Source: JAWKIW01 sp046331175
Lineage (GTDB): Bacteria; Actinomycetota; Acidimicrobiia; Acidimicrobiales; Acidimicrobilacustridaceae
Reading direction: 5' to 3'
Assembly: GCA_046331175.1 (NCBI GenBank)
Contig: JAXLRI010000018.1
Location: forward strand, 1-64,000
Length of the DNA: 64,000 bases
The translations under genes were made by a program, and so were the position numbers. Positions within the stretch are counted from its first letter, which is position 1, and each line of letters starts with the position of its first letter. Of the stretch, positions 15,985 to 23,692 are shown one piece after another. The notes under the pieces are model-generated. The model did no database searches and was not told the DNA's origin. It saw nothing but the letters and a program-made list of their open reading frames with translations.

Positions 15985-16422
15985 ATGCGCGTCGACCACA
16001 TCTTGCACGACAAGGGCTCGTTCGTCGCGACCGTCGACCCGAGCGCCTCCCTCCTCGAGGTGACCTGCGCCCTCGCCGCCCACGACGTGGGCGCGCTGGT
16101 GGTGTCGCGGGACGGCGCGTCGATCGACGGCATCGTGTCCGAGCGCGACCTGGCCCGTGCCGTCGCCCAGCGGGGTGCCGCTGCGCTCGTCGAGCCGGTC
16201 ACCACGGCCATGTCCACCGATGTGCGGACCTGCCGAGCCGACGACACGGTCGACAGCCTGGCGGCGACCATGACCGCGCAGCGCGTGCGCCACCTCCCCG
16301 TCGTGGACGGCGCCGGGCTCCTGGCCGGGATCGTGAGCATCGGCGACGTCGTGAAGCACCGGCTCGGCGAGCTCGAGACCGAGAACGGCACCCTGCACGC
16401 GTACCTGCACTCGGGCCGCTGA
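15985..16422 (+). CDS. Tandem CBS-domain protein
   Basis: A 145-residue protein that is simply a pair of CBS motifs (about 1-65 and 70-135). Typical elements are SLLEVTCALAAHDVGALVV, GIVSERDLARAVAQRG, VTTAMSTDVRTCRADDTV and MTAQRVRHLPVVDGAGLLAG with the closing GIVSIGDVVKHRL. Such stand-alone pairs bind adenine nucleotides and act as energy sensors; the partner is unknown. A purine-rich AAAGGGGGTCGGGCC ribosome-binding region precedes ATG 15985. It is followed by a strong hairpin. Confidence 0.92.
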   Translation: MRVDHILHDKGSFVATVDPSASLLEVTCALAAHDVGALVVSRDGASIDGIVSERDLARAVAQRGAAALVEPVTTAMSTDVRTCRADDTVDSLAATMTAQRVRHLPVVDGAGLLAGIVSIGDVVKHRLGELETENGTLHAYLHSGR

Positions 16423-16448
16423 CCACGGCCCACCCAGCGCCGAGCGCG

Positions 16449-16484
16449 CCGGTGGCCCGGGCCGTGGAGGACCCGGGCCACCGG
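16449..16484. terminator. Intrinsic-type hairpin between CBS and PepSY genes
   Basis: A perfect 13-bp stem CCGGTGGCCCGGG / CCCGGGCCACCGG encloses a 10-nt loop in the convergent gap. It probably serves both genes. No T-tract follows. Confidence 0.65.
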
Positions 16485-16549
16485 ACGCCGTCACCGGTGC
16501 ATCGCCGGAGGGAGGCGCAGGGAGGAGGCGGTGACGACGATCGGAACGA

Positions 16550-17026
16550 TCAGGCGGGGCCGTTCTCGATGCTCGTCACCGCGAACGAGGCGTCGAGCTT
16601 GACCGTCACCTCGGAGCCGTCGGCCTTGGTGACGTGGGCCTCGTAGGCCGCGCCCTCGGCGTCGGTCTCCACGCGGTCCACGGTGCCGTCGGGCACGGCG
16701 GCCTTGGCGGCGTCGGTCACCTTGGTGGCGGTGTCACCGGTGAGGAGCTCCTCCTTGGTGCCGTTCTGGCCGACGTGACCGCCCTTGGCCTTGTCGAAGC
16801 CCTGGGGCGCGCCCTGGGGCCGCTGGCCCTGCGGAGACGCCTGGCCCTGCGGCGGGGTCTGACCCTGGGCGGGAGCCTGCTGCTGGGCCGTCGCCGGCTG
16901 CTGGGCCGGGGCGGTGGTGGTCTGGGCGCTGGAGATGGCCGGGGCGGCGACGAGTGCGCCGAACAGGCCGCCGGCGGCCAGGGCACCGCTGATGGCGGCG
17001 ACCCGGAGGGAGGTGGGGGTGGGCAT
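16550..17026 (-). CDS. Secreted PepSY-domain protein with Gln/Pro-rich linker
   Basis: A 158-residue exported protein. An N-terminal signal peptide (SLRVAAISGALAAGGLFGAL to AISSAQT) is followed by a Gln/Pro/Ala-rich linker with repeated PQGQ units (about 45-85) and a C-terminal PepSY-type domain: ATKVTDAAKAAVPDGTVDRV, ETDAEGAAYEAHVTKADGSE and VTVKLDASFAVTSIENG. PepSY proteins are thought to bind or inhibit peptidases at the cell surface. ATG 17026 follows AAAGGGACCACC. Upstream, CTTACGAG repeats phased at 11 bp suggest control by an OmpR-type response regulator. Confidence 0.8.
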   Translation of the reverse strand: MPTPTSLRVAAISGALAAGGLFGALVAAPAISSAQTTTAPAQQPATAQQQAPAQGQTPPQGQASPQGQRPQGAPQGFDKAKGGHVGQNGTKEELLTGDTATKVTDAAKAAVPDGTVDRVETDAEGAAYEAHVTKADGSEVTVKLDASFAVTSIENGPA

Positions 17027-17086
17027 GGTGGTCCCTTTCGCATCGGGTTGGGTGGTGCGACGACCACCATCTCCCGGGCCGGTCAA

Positions 17087-17119
17087 CCGCTCGTAAGCCC
17101 GCCCGAAGGATCTCGTAAG
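17087..17119 (-). promoter_or_regulatory. Three 11-bp direct repeats (CTTACGAG type) upstream of the PepSY gene
   Basis: On the minus strand consecutive 11-mers read CTTACGAGATC, CTTCGGGCGGG and CTTACGAGCGG, followed directly by TTGACC (17086-17081). The outer two share eight identical bases at exactly 22-bp spacing. This head-to-tail spacing is typical of OmpR/PhoP-class binding sites. Confidence 0.55.
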
Positions 17120-17143
17120 AAGGTGCGGACCGTGCCCGAGCGC

Positions 17144-17200
17144 GCCGCCGGCGCCCCCACCGCCGTCGGACCAGGACGAAGCGGTGGGGGCGCCGGCGGC
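17144..17200. terminator. Strong hairpin terminator (20-bp perfect stem)
   Basis: The arm at 17144-17163 pairs perfectly over 20 bp with 17181-17200 (GCGGTGGGGGCGCCGGCGGC), with a 17-nt loop. It starts 54 bp downstream of the stop codon of the leftward triple-repeat surface protein gene, so it is its probable transcription terminator and insulates the PepSY promoter. Confidence 0.8.
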
Positions 17201-17253
17201 TGATCGGTCACCTGGCGGAGGGGCCGGTGCCGACCGAGCGGCGGCCGGTCAGG

Positions 17254-19074
17254 TCACCCGGCGGGCGGCGGGACGAAGAAGCCCACCACGTCGCCGATCA
17301 CCTGGACCGAGCCCGAGTTGTTGCGGATCTTGATCTTGCCGTCGACGTCGACCCGGGCGATCACCAGGTTCGGGATCGTCTCGCCGGCCCGCCAGTTGAG
17401 GCTGGAGGCGTCGGGCTGGGTCTGGTCGGCGGGCCACACCGTCAGGTGCGACGCCGCCGAGGCCTGGGTGACGGTCACGTTGAGGACCACCGCGGTGGCC
17501 CCGACCGGGACGCCGCCCACGTTGGTGACCGTCGCCTCCCGGGTCTCGCCCGCCCCGAAGGCCCCGGTGAGGCCGGTGCCGTCGCGGGTGTCGATGATCC
17601 GAGCCGGAGGCGTGCCGACGAAGCCGTCGGTGAGCGTCGGTGTTGGCGACGTGTAGTAGCCGACCACGTCACCGATCACGTCGACCGTGCCCGAGTTGTT
17701 CCGCAGCTTGACGTGCCCGGCGCTGTCGAGCTTCACGATCACCAGGTTCGGGATGGTCTGGTGGGCGGCCCAGTTGAGGTTCGACGCGTTCGGCTGGCCC
17801 TGGTCGGCCGGCCACACGGTGAGGTGCGACGCCTCGGAGGGCGCGCTGGCCGTCACGTTGATCGCCACCGCGGTGGCCCCGGCCGGCACCCCGCCGTGGC
17901 CGCTCACGGCCAGCTCGCGGGTCTCGCCCGGCCCGAACGGATCGGTCAGCCCGACGTCGTCGCGGGTGTCGAGGATGCGGGCCGGCTGCACGCCGGTGTA
18001 GCCGTCACCCGTCGGGGCGTAGTAGCCCACGACGTCGGCGATCACCTGGGCGTTGCCCGCCTGGTTGCGGATCGACACCTTGCCACCGGCGCCCACCTTC
18101 ACCTTGACCAGGTTGGGGATGGTCTGGCCGGCGACCCAGTTCAGGTTCGAGGTGTCGGGCTGGGTGCCGCCGGCGGGCCACAGCCGCAGGTCGGATCCGG
18201 CCGTCGTCTGGGTGACCGTCACGTTGAGCACGACCGACGTGGCGTCGGCGGGCACGCCGCCGACGTTCAGCACGGTGAGGTCGCGCGTCTGGCCGGGACC
18301 GAAGGCTCCGGTGAGGCCGGTGCCGTCACGGGTGTCGAGGATCCGGGCCGGCTGCACGCCGGTGAAGTAGGTCTGGGGCGCGGCGGCCACGGTGCGGGCC
18401 AGACCGCCGGCGACCACCGTCGTCGACCCCGCCGGCGGGTTGCCGGTGAAGGCGGCGTTGGGGATCCAGTGCTTGGTCTCGCCCGACGCGTACTGCTGGT
18501 CGACGATGAAGCCCTCGATGCCGACCCCGACGCCGTTGTAGGTGGTCTGGGCCAGCGGCGACGGCGTGGTCACCTGGAAGCTGAAGAACTGAGCGCTGTC
18601 GACCGAGGTCTGGGGAAGGGCCACCTGGGGCCCGTGCCAGTGCAGCACCTTGCGGCCGTTGGCCGTCTCGACCGCACAGGTCCAGCCCGAGACGAGCGTG
18701 CCGGGCTGGTTGGTGTTGTTCGTGCTGACGTCGTTCTTGTTGGTCCGCTGGTCGCCGCACGCCGGGTTGGTCCAGCCGTTGGGCACCACGACCTGGACGT
18801 CGACGGTGGTGTCATCGGCGCCGTTGAACGGCACCGTCTGCTCGAACGGCGCCCGCAACCACAGCGTCTGGGTGGTGCCGGGTGCGTAGGGCGGGGTCGA
18901 ACCCACCGCCCCCGTACCGCCCGAGGTGTTCGGGGCGTACCCGAAGCCCGCCGCCGCCGGGAAGCTGGCGTGGGCCAGCGCTGGCAGGGCGCTCGCTGCG
19001 GTGACCGTGACCACCGCGGCGGCTCCGACCGCCAACCGCCGCGCGCGGGCGCGACGGATCGATCCTCCGTGCAT
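17254..19074 (-). CDS. Large secreted protein: YcnI-like domain plus three ARILDTRDG repeats
   Basis: A 606-residue exported protein. A signal peptide ends at ALPALAHASF. Residues about 36-225 resemble the DUF1775/YcnI fold (LWLRAPFEQTVPF, VQVVVPNGWTNPACG, VLHWHGPQVALP, FFSFQVTTPSPLAQTTYN). Then come three copies of a unit of about 125 residues, each running ARILDTRDGTGLTGAFG, VGGVPADATSVVLNVTVTQ, SNLNWVAGQTIPNLV and a closing VIADVVGYYAP. These repeats occur in extracellular proteins of actinomycetes; adhesion or surface binding is inference. The protein ends right after the third repeat, with no anchor. A 20-bp hairpin follows. It is divergent from a metal-dependent hydrolase gene. Confidence 0.85.
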   Translation of the reverse strand: MHGGSIRRARARRLAVGAAAVVTVTAASALPALAHASFPAAAGFGYAPNTSGGTGAVGSTPPYAPGTTQTLWLRAPFEQTVPFNGADDTTVDVQVVVPNGWTNPACGDQRTNKNDVSTNNTNQPGTLVSGWTCAVETANGRKVLHWHGPQVALPQTSVDSAQFFSFQVTTPSPLAQTTYNGVGVGIEGFIVDQQYASGETKHWIPNAAFTGNPPAGSTTVVAGGLARTVAAAPQTYFTGVQPARILDTRDGTGLTGAFGPGQTRDLTVLNVGGVPADATSVVLNVTVTQTTAGSDLRLWPAGGTQPDTSNLNWVAGQTIPNLVKVKVGAGGKVSIRNQAGNAQVIADVVGYYAPTGDGYTGVQPARILDTRDDVGLTDPFGPGETRELAVSGHGGVPAGATAVAINVTASAPSEASHLTVWPADQGQPNASNLNWAAHQTIPNLVIVKLDSAGHVKLRNNSGTVDVIGDVVGYYTSPTPTLTDGFVGTPPARIIDTRDGTGLTGAFGAGETREATVTNVGGVPVGATAVVLNVTVTQASAASHLTVWPADQTQPDASSLNWRAGETIPNLVIARVDVDGKIKIRNNSGSVQVIGDVVGFFVPPPAG

Positions 19075-19226
19075 GTCTGTGCTCCCTCGTCTGCGCCGGG
19101 ATCGCTCCCCGGCAGCCCTCCCGGCCAGCCGATCCCTGGCCGTCGAGGCAGGTAGTCGCCGGCACCGCCCCGCGAGTTCCCGACGGTCCGTGATTCTCCG
19201 GGAGCACCGCGCGCGAGACTCGGGCG

Positions 19227-20063
19227 GTGAGCGGATCGGACCTCGTCGTGCGCCGGATCCGGCTGGACTACCCCGACGGCTTCGATCCGCTGTGGAACCC
19301 CCGCTTCCCGGAGTTCGCGGCGGCCGCCAACGGCATCTCGCTGCTGATGCCCTACGCGGAGCCGTACTTCGTGCACACCGCCCACACCGCGCTGGCCGAC
19401 CTCGAGGACGACGCCTTGCGCGACCGCACCCTCGACTTCATGCGCCAGGAGGGCCAGCACCACCGCCAGCACCGGCGGTTCAACGACCACCTGCTCGCCC
19501 GCTACCCCCGACTCGACCGCCTCGAGCGGCGGATCGAGCGCACCTACGGCTGGTTCGACCGCACCCGCAGCCTTCGCTTCAACGTGGCCTTCTCGGCCGG
19601 CTCGGAGTGCATCGCCTACGCGCTGGCCCGCTGGACCGAGAAGCACCTGGCGCGGCTGTTCGACGACGCCGACCCCGTCGCCTCGACGCTGTACCTGTGG
19701 CACCTCGCCGAGGAGGTGGAGCACAAGGAGGCGGCCTTCGACGTGTTCGAGGCCGTCGACGGCTCGCGCCTGCGCTACGCCTGGGCGACCACCATCTCGG
19801 TGGTGCTCCTGGCGTGGTTCGTGTGGCGGGCGGCGCTGGTGCAGCTGGCCGGCGAGGGACGGGCCTGGTACCCGGTCACGTGGTTCCGCCTCACCCGTTG
19901 GTCGGTGAGCCTGGCCTTCACGATGCTGCCGACGCTGGCCGTCTCGGCCCTCCCCGGTCACCACCCGAGCCGGTTCGCCGACCCCGTGTACCTGCCGGCG
20001 TGGCTGCGCCAGTACGACCCCGACACCGGGACCATCCCCGTGTGGCGGGCCGACGCCGCCTGA
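19227..20063 (+). CDS. Predicted metal-dependent hydrolase (PF10118-like, diiron-type fold)
   Basis: A 278-residue protein with the E..H and EExxH pattern of the helical PF10118 family: YAEPYFVHTAHTALADLEDD, RQEGQHHRQHRRFND and LWHLAEEVEHKEAAFDVFE. A hydrophobic segment TTISVVLLAWFVWRAALVQL suggests membrane association of the C-terminal part. The reaction of this family is not established. GTG 19227 is the start; a GAGACT -10-like box 6 nt upstream may give a leaderless transcript. The gene is convergent with the YcnI-like gene, with only 10 bp between stops. Confidence 0.8.
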   Translation: MSGSDLVVRRIRLDYPDGFDPLWNPRFPEFAAAANGISLLMPYAEPYFVHTAHTALADLEDDALRDRTLDFMRQEGQHHRQHRRFNDHLLARYPRLDRLERRIERTYGWFDRTRSLRFNVAFSAGSECIAYALARWTEKHLARLFDDADPVASTLYLWHLAEEVEHKEAAFDVFEAVDGSRLRYAWATTISVVLLAWFVWRAALVQLAGEGRAWYPVTWFRLTRWSVSLAFTMLPTLAVSALPGHHPSRFADPVYLPAWLRQYDPDTGTIPVWRADAA

Positions 20064-20073
20064 GCGCCAGCGG

Positions 20074-20904
20074 CTACTTCAGCGCCGAGCCCGACCTGGG
20101 CGACGCACCGCCGCCCGACGGGGCCGGCGCCGGGGCGGCACCGCGCCGGGCGATGACCAGTGCGGCCAGGGCGAGACCGAAGGCGACCACCGCGACGCCG
20201 AGCCCCACGGAGGCCAGCGCCGTGCTCGTGCTGTCCGACGACGCCGCGACCGCGGGCGTCGCGGCCGCGACCACCGACGGCGCCGTGCTCGCCTTGGCCG
20301 AGGTGGCGGTCGCCCCCTCGGGTGCCACCGCTGCGCCATGCGCATCGCGGGCCGCGATGACCGCCGCCGGGTCGGCGGTCACCTGCAGGCTCGGCGCCGG
20401 CAGCGACGGCTCCTGACCGTTGGTCGGCTTCTCGATCCAGGCGACCTCCTCGCCGCCGTCGTAGATCTGGATGGTCGGGAAGTAGAGGCGGTCCACCCCG
20501 GTGGGGATGGGGCCCATCGACACCTCGAAGTCCTGGAACTCGTCGGGGCCGATGCGACCGCCCTCCCACGTGATGGTCGACACGGCTTCGATCGGTTGGT
20601 TGCCGGTGCCCGCCGACGCGGTGGGCCGGAACTTCTCCACGGTCGCCGTCCACCCTGGCGTCTGCCGGAGGCTCACCGAGGCGATCGGGGTGTCCTCGGG
20701 GAGCTTCACCCGCACCTTGACGGTCCCGTGGTCGGGTCGCTCGTTCGGGACGCGGAACGCCACGGTGGCGAAGGACCCCGGAGCGACCGCCGGCGGTTCG
20801 ACGGTGACGTGGGCCAGCGCTGGGGCCGCCAGCACGGTGACCAGGACGAGCCCGGCGGCGAGGGCGGCCGACAGGCGCGCGGCGATGGTGGGACGGTGGA
20901 CCAC
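20074..20904 (-). CDS. YcnI/DUF1775 family exported, membrane-anchored protein
   Basis: A 276-residue protein. The signal peptide ends ALAHVTVEPPAVAPGS, which places a histidine at or near the mature N-terminus as in copper-binding YcnI proteins; the domain continues with ATVAFRVPNERPDHGTVKVR, VKLPEDTPIASVSLRQTPGW and an EFQDFEVSMGPIPTG stretch. After an Ala/Ser/Thr-rich linker a single membrane helix (SVGLGVAVVAFGLALAALVI) and a basic ARR stop follow. GTG 20904 has GGGAGG five nt upstream. It is divergent from the CHRD and YtkA-like genes, the arrangement expected of a small copper-handling locus. Confidence 0.87.
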   Translation of the reverse strand: MVHRPTIAARLSAALAAGLVLVTVLAAPALAHVTVEPPAVAPGSFATVAFRVPNERPDHGTVKVRVKLPEDTPIASVSLRQTPGWTATVEKFRPTASAGTGNQPIEAVSTITWEGGRIGPDEFQDFEVSMGPIPTGVDRLYFPTIQIYDGGEEVAWIEKPTNGQEPSLPAPSLQVTADPAAVIAARDAHGAAVAPEGATATSAKASTAPSVVAAATPAVAASSDSTSTALASVGLGVAVVAFGLALAALVIARRGAAPAPAPSGGGASPRSGSALK

Positions 20905-21100
20905 GGATGCCTCCCTCCGAGCGGCACGGGCGTCGGGTCGCCTGGCCTTGCGGGTTGGTACTGATCGCACAACCCGCCGCCCCTGTAAAGGCCCGATCTG
21001 CACCGGTGCGCCGCCAGCGAGAATCTGGTCGGCGGCCGGGAACTCCAGAACGTCGCCGAGCGACAAGTGGTCCGTCGAGGAGTCTCCTGGGAGGGATCTG

Positions 21101-21643
21101 ATGCGTGGACGAGCGTTGCTGGCAGCCGGTGCAGTGGTCGGGGCCGGGGTGCTGATGGTGCCCGGGGTGGCGTGGGCGCACCACGTGTTCCTGGACGTGA
21201 ACGCCACGGGGGCCCAGGTGCCCGGCGGCGATCCCGACGGCAACGTCACGGGCGTGATCGACTTCGACGACGACGTCAGCAACGACATCTGCATCAACGC
21301 CACGTCGTCGAACCTCGGCACCATCACGAGCGTCCTCATCGTCAACAAGACGGACAGCTCGACGCTGTTCAGCTTCGGGACCTCGCTGAAGACCTGCCTG
21401 CCGGCCAGCGACGCGGTGATCACCGCGCTGCACGACACCGCCAGCGAGTACCGCTTCGTCGTCAGCACCCAGGACTTCCCCGAGGGGGCCGTCGCCAGCG
21501 AGCTCGTCGAGGAGCCGCCGAGCACGACCACGTCGTCCACGACGACGTCGACGAGCTCGCCGACCACCTCGTCGACCTCCACGACGACCACGGCACCGCT
21601 GGTCGCCTCCAACACCGCGACCACGCCGGCGTTCACCGGCTGA
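21101..21643 (+). CDS. Exported CHRD-like protein with Thr/Ser stalk ending in TPAFTG
   Basis: A 180-residue exported protein. Signal peptide GRALLAAGAVVGAGVLMVPG to AWAHH; the mature part resembles a CHRD domain (DVNATGAQVPGGDPDGNVTG, NDICINATSSNLGTITSV, RFVVSTQDFPEGAVASEL). From about residue 141 a Thr/Ser-rich stalk follows and the protein stops exactly at TPAFTG. Two unrelated secreted proteins in this window end the same way. ATG 21101 has GGGAGG upstream. The stop overlaps the ATG of the next gene (TGATG), so the two are coupled. Confidence 0.8.
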   Translation: MRGRALLAAGAVVGAGVLMVPGVAWAHHVFLDVNATGAQVPGGDPDGNVTGVIDFDDDVSNDICINATSSNLGTITSVLIVNKTDSSTLFSFGTSLKTCLPASDAVITALHDTASEYRFVVSTQDFPEGAVASELVEEPPSTTTSSTTTSTSSPTTSSTSTTTTAPLVASNTATTPAFTG

Positions 21644-22500
21644 TGCGAACGAGGGCGGCGACCCCCGGGCGGCGCCCCCGCGTCCGACGGCTCCGCGCCG
21701 CCGGCGCCGGGGCGCTCGCCGCAGCGGTGGCCGCCGTGGTGCTGGTCGTGTCGGCCGGCCCGGCGCTGGCCCACGGTCCGACCGGCATCTTCCAGCCCCA
21801 ACCGGGCGACACCCGGGTGGTCGGGCCGCTCCAGCTGAGCTTCCGCACCCGGCTGATCTACGCCAACGACACCGAGCCGATCACCAAGGACGCCACCGTC
21901 ACGATCCAGGGCACCGGTCCGGGAGGCAGCGTCGGACCGGTCCGGATGTCGTACGCGGGGAGCGACGGCTACTACGTGGGCACGGTGACCTTCCCGGCGG
22001 CGGGGACCTGGCACCTGCAGTACCAGGCGAACTGGCCGTGGCTGAACGTCCCGCCCGGGCCGCAGGCCCAGTACGCCTTCGACCAACCGGTCTCGGCGCC
22101 GCCCACGACGCCGCCTCCCACCGCACCCCCGCCCACCGCCGGGCCGCAGCCGACCGCGCCGCCCGTGACGGCCACCCCCGGGGGCGCCGCGCCGGTGACG
22201 CCGGCGCCCACCACGACGTCGACCGCAGCGGCGGTGGGAGGCGACCTCACGACCACCACCACGGCTTCGGCCGACTCGACCACCACCGAGGCCACCGGCA
22301 CCTCCACCACCGCGCCACCGGCTCCGTCGAACACCGCCACGCCGACCACCGGCGAGCTGGCCACCAGCGCCATCACCGACCAGCCCTCGGGCGGGAGCGG
22401 TCCGCTGTGGGCGCTGGTCGCCGGCGGTGTCGTGGTGGCCGGAGGCATCGCCGCCGCCGTCGTCGTGCTCAGCGGTCGCCGCACGCCACCCGCCGGCTGA
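21643..22500 (+). CDS. Exported YtkA/CopC-like protein with Pro/Thr linker and C-terminal membrane helix
   Basis: A 285-residue protein. After a basic start and signal peptide ending GPALAHGPTG, the extracellular domain reads QPQPGDTRVVGPLQLSFRT, ITKDATVTIQGTGPGG, YYVGTVTFPAAGTWHLQYQ and NWPWLNVPPG, similar to YtkA/FixH or CopC-type immunoglobulin-like folds. The mature N-terminal histidine in AHGP again suggests metal binding. A Pro/Thr-rich linker (about 140-245) leads to a membrane helix LWALVAGGVVVAGGIAAAVV and an RR tail. Start ATG overlaps the preceding stop. It completes the YcnI/CHRD/YtkA-like cluster. Confidence 0.8.
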   Translation: MRTRAATPGRRPRVRRLRAAGAGALAAAVAAVVLVVSAGPALAHGPTGIFQPQPGDTRVVGPLQLSFRTRLIYANDTEPITKDATVTIQGTGPGGSVGPVRMSYAGSDGYYVGTVTFPAAGTWHLQYQANWPWLNVPPGPQAQYAFDQPVSAPPTTPPPTAPPPTAGPQPTAPPVTATPGGAAPVTPAPTTTSTAAAVGGDLTTTTTASADSTTTEATGTSTTAPPAPSNTATPTTGELATSAITDQPSGGSGPLWALVAGGVVVAGGIAAAVVVLSGRRTPPAG

Positions 22501-22536
22501 CCGGCTGACCCGTCGACCACCCGGGCGCGGCGCGGC

Positions 22537-23553
22537 TCAGCCGTGCTGCCAGAAGCGCTGCTGGAGGGTGCGGGTGCCCTCGAGGGCGGCGGCGTCGAGG
22601 CGGGCCACCTCGTCGGGGGTGAGCGCCCAGCCCAGCGCGCCGGCGTTGTCGGTGGCCTGCTTGCGGTTCTTGGCGCCCGGGATGGGCACCGCGCCCTTGG
22701 CGATGATCCACGCCAGGGCGACCTGCGACGGCGTGCGGTCGCCGTGGGCCTCGCCCAGCTCGCGCAGCACGGCGACGACGGCGTCGACCTGCTCCATCGG
22801 GTGGGCCGAGAAGTCGCGCCGCCCCGGCGGCGGGTTGGCGGCGGAGTACTTGCCGGTGAGCCGACCCTGCCCGATGGGCGAGTAGGCCAGCGGGACGACG
22901 CCGAGCTCGGCGCACGCCGCCAGCAGGCCGCTGGTCGCGGGTCGGGTGCGCAGCAGCGAGAGCTCGATCTGGTTGGTGGCCACCCGCAGCCCGTGCCTGC
23001 GCAGCTCGGCATCGATGGCCCGCAGCTCCCGCTCGCTGTAGTTCGACACGCCGATGGTGCGGATCAGGCCCTCCTGGTGCACGGCGGCCAGCGCGTCGGC
23101 GAAGGCACCGTGGCCACGGATGCTGATGGGACCGTGGATCTGGTAGAGGTCGACGGCCTCGGTGCCCAGCCGGTCGAGCGACGCCTGCACCGAACGGCGG
23201 AGGTCGTGGCGGAGGCGGACCTTCCAGGGGAACGGCATGAACTTGGTGGCGATCACGACCTTCGATCGCCGTGCCGCGTCGGTGCCGCGCAGCAGCTCGC
23301 CCACGATGCGCTCGGACTCGCCGTTGCCGTACACCTCGGCGGTGTCGAAGAAGGTGACGCCTGCCTCGAGGCAGGCGTCCCAGGCCTCCTGGATCGAGGC
23401 GCGGGTCAGGTCGGTGTCGTACCCGCCCATCCCCCACGTCGACTTGTCGCCCCACGCCCAGGTCCCGACCCCGAGGGGCGGCAGGGCCACCTCGCCGCCG
23501 GCCAGCGGGATGCGGTCGTCGGCGGTGGGCACGGCTTCGGCATCGTCGGCCAT
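22537..23553 (-). CDS. Aldo/keto reductase
   Basis: A 338-residue NADPH-dependent aldo/keto reductase. The catalytic tetrad is in place: Asp and Tyr in FFDTAEVYGNGESE, Lys in VVIATKFMPFPW, His in DLYQIHGPISI. The cofactor motifs LAYSPIGQGRLTGKY and VPIPGAKNRKQATDNAGAL are also clear. By family it reduces aldehydes or ketones; the physiological substrate is unknown. ATG 23553 is preceded by TGGAGGACCCG. It stands alone, divergent from the LCP gene; a G10 homopolymer (23642-23651) lies between them. Confidence 0.93.
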   Translation of the reverse strand: MADDAEAVPTADDRIPLAGGEVALPPLGVGTWAWGDKSTWGMGGYDTDLTRASIQEAWDACLEAGVTFFDTAEVYGNGESERIVGELLRGTDAARRSKVVIATKFMPFPWKVRLRHDLRRSVQASLDRLGTEAVDLYQIHGPISIRGHGAFADALAAVHQEGLIRTIGVSNYSERELRAIDAELRRHGLRVATNQIELSLLRTRPATSGLLAACAELGVVPLAYSPIGQGRLTGKYSAANPPPGRRDFSAHPMEQVDAVVAVLRELGEAHGDRTPSQVALAWIIAKGAVPIPGAKNRKQATDNAGALGWALTPDEVARLDAAALEGTRTLQQRFWQHG

Positions 23554-23678
23554 CGGGTCCTCCAGGCTCAGGCGGTCCCCCACCCTGCCCCACCCGAGGT
23601 CCGGGCTGTCGGATCCGGGCGGCGGGTCGGCGGATCGGCCCGGGGGGGGGGTGCACCGGTGGGCCCGGTGCCGGCCGG

Positions 23679-23684
23679 TAGGTT
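23679..23684 (+). promoter_or_regulatory. Leaderless-type -10 box TAGGTT for the LCP gene
   Basis: TAGGTT is followed by 8 nt and ATG 23693; there is no clear ribosome-binding site. Confidence 0.5.
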
Positions 23685-23692
23685 GGGCCGCC

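Noticed and set aside
22320..22500. LPXTG-like sorting signal in the YtkA-like protein (TPTTGE before a membrane helix)
   Set aside because: The motif is not LPXTG or LAXTG and lies about 20 residues before the helix; a plain membrane anchor is simpler.
23642..23651. G10 homopolymer upstream of the LCP gene as a phase-variation switch
   Set aside because: It lies outside the promoter and coding region (28 bp before the -10 box); homopolymers of this length also arise as sequencing artefacts in GC-rich DNA.
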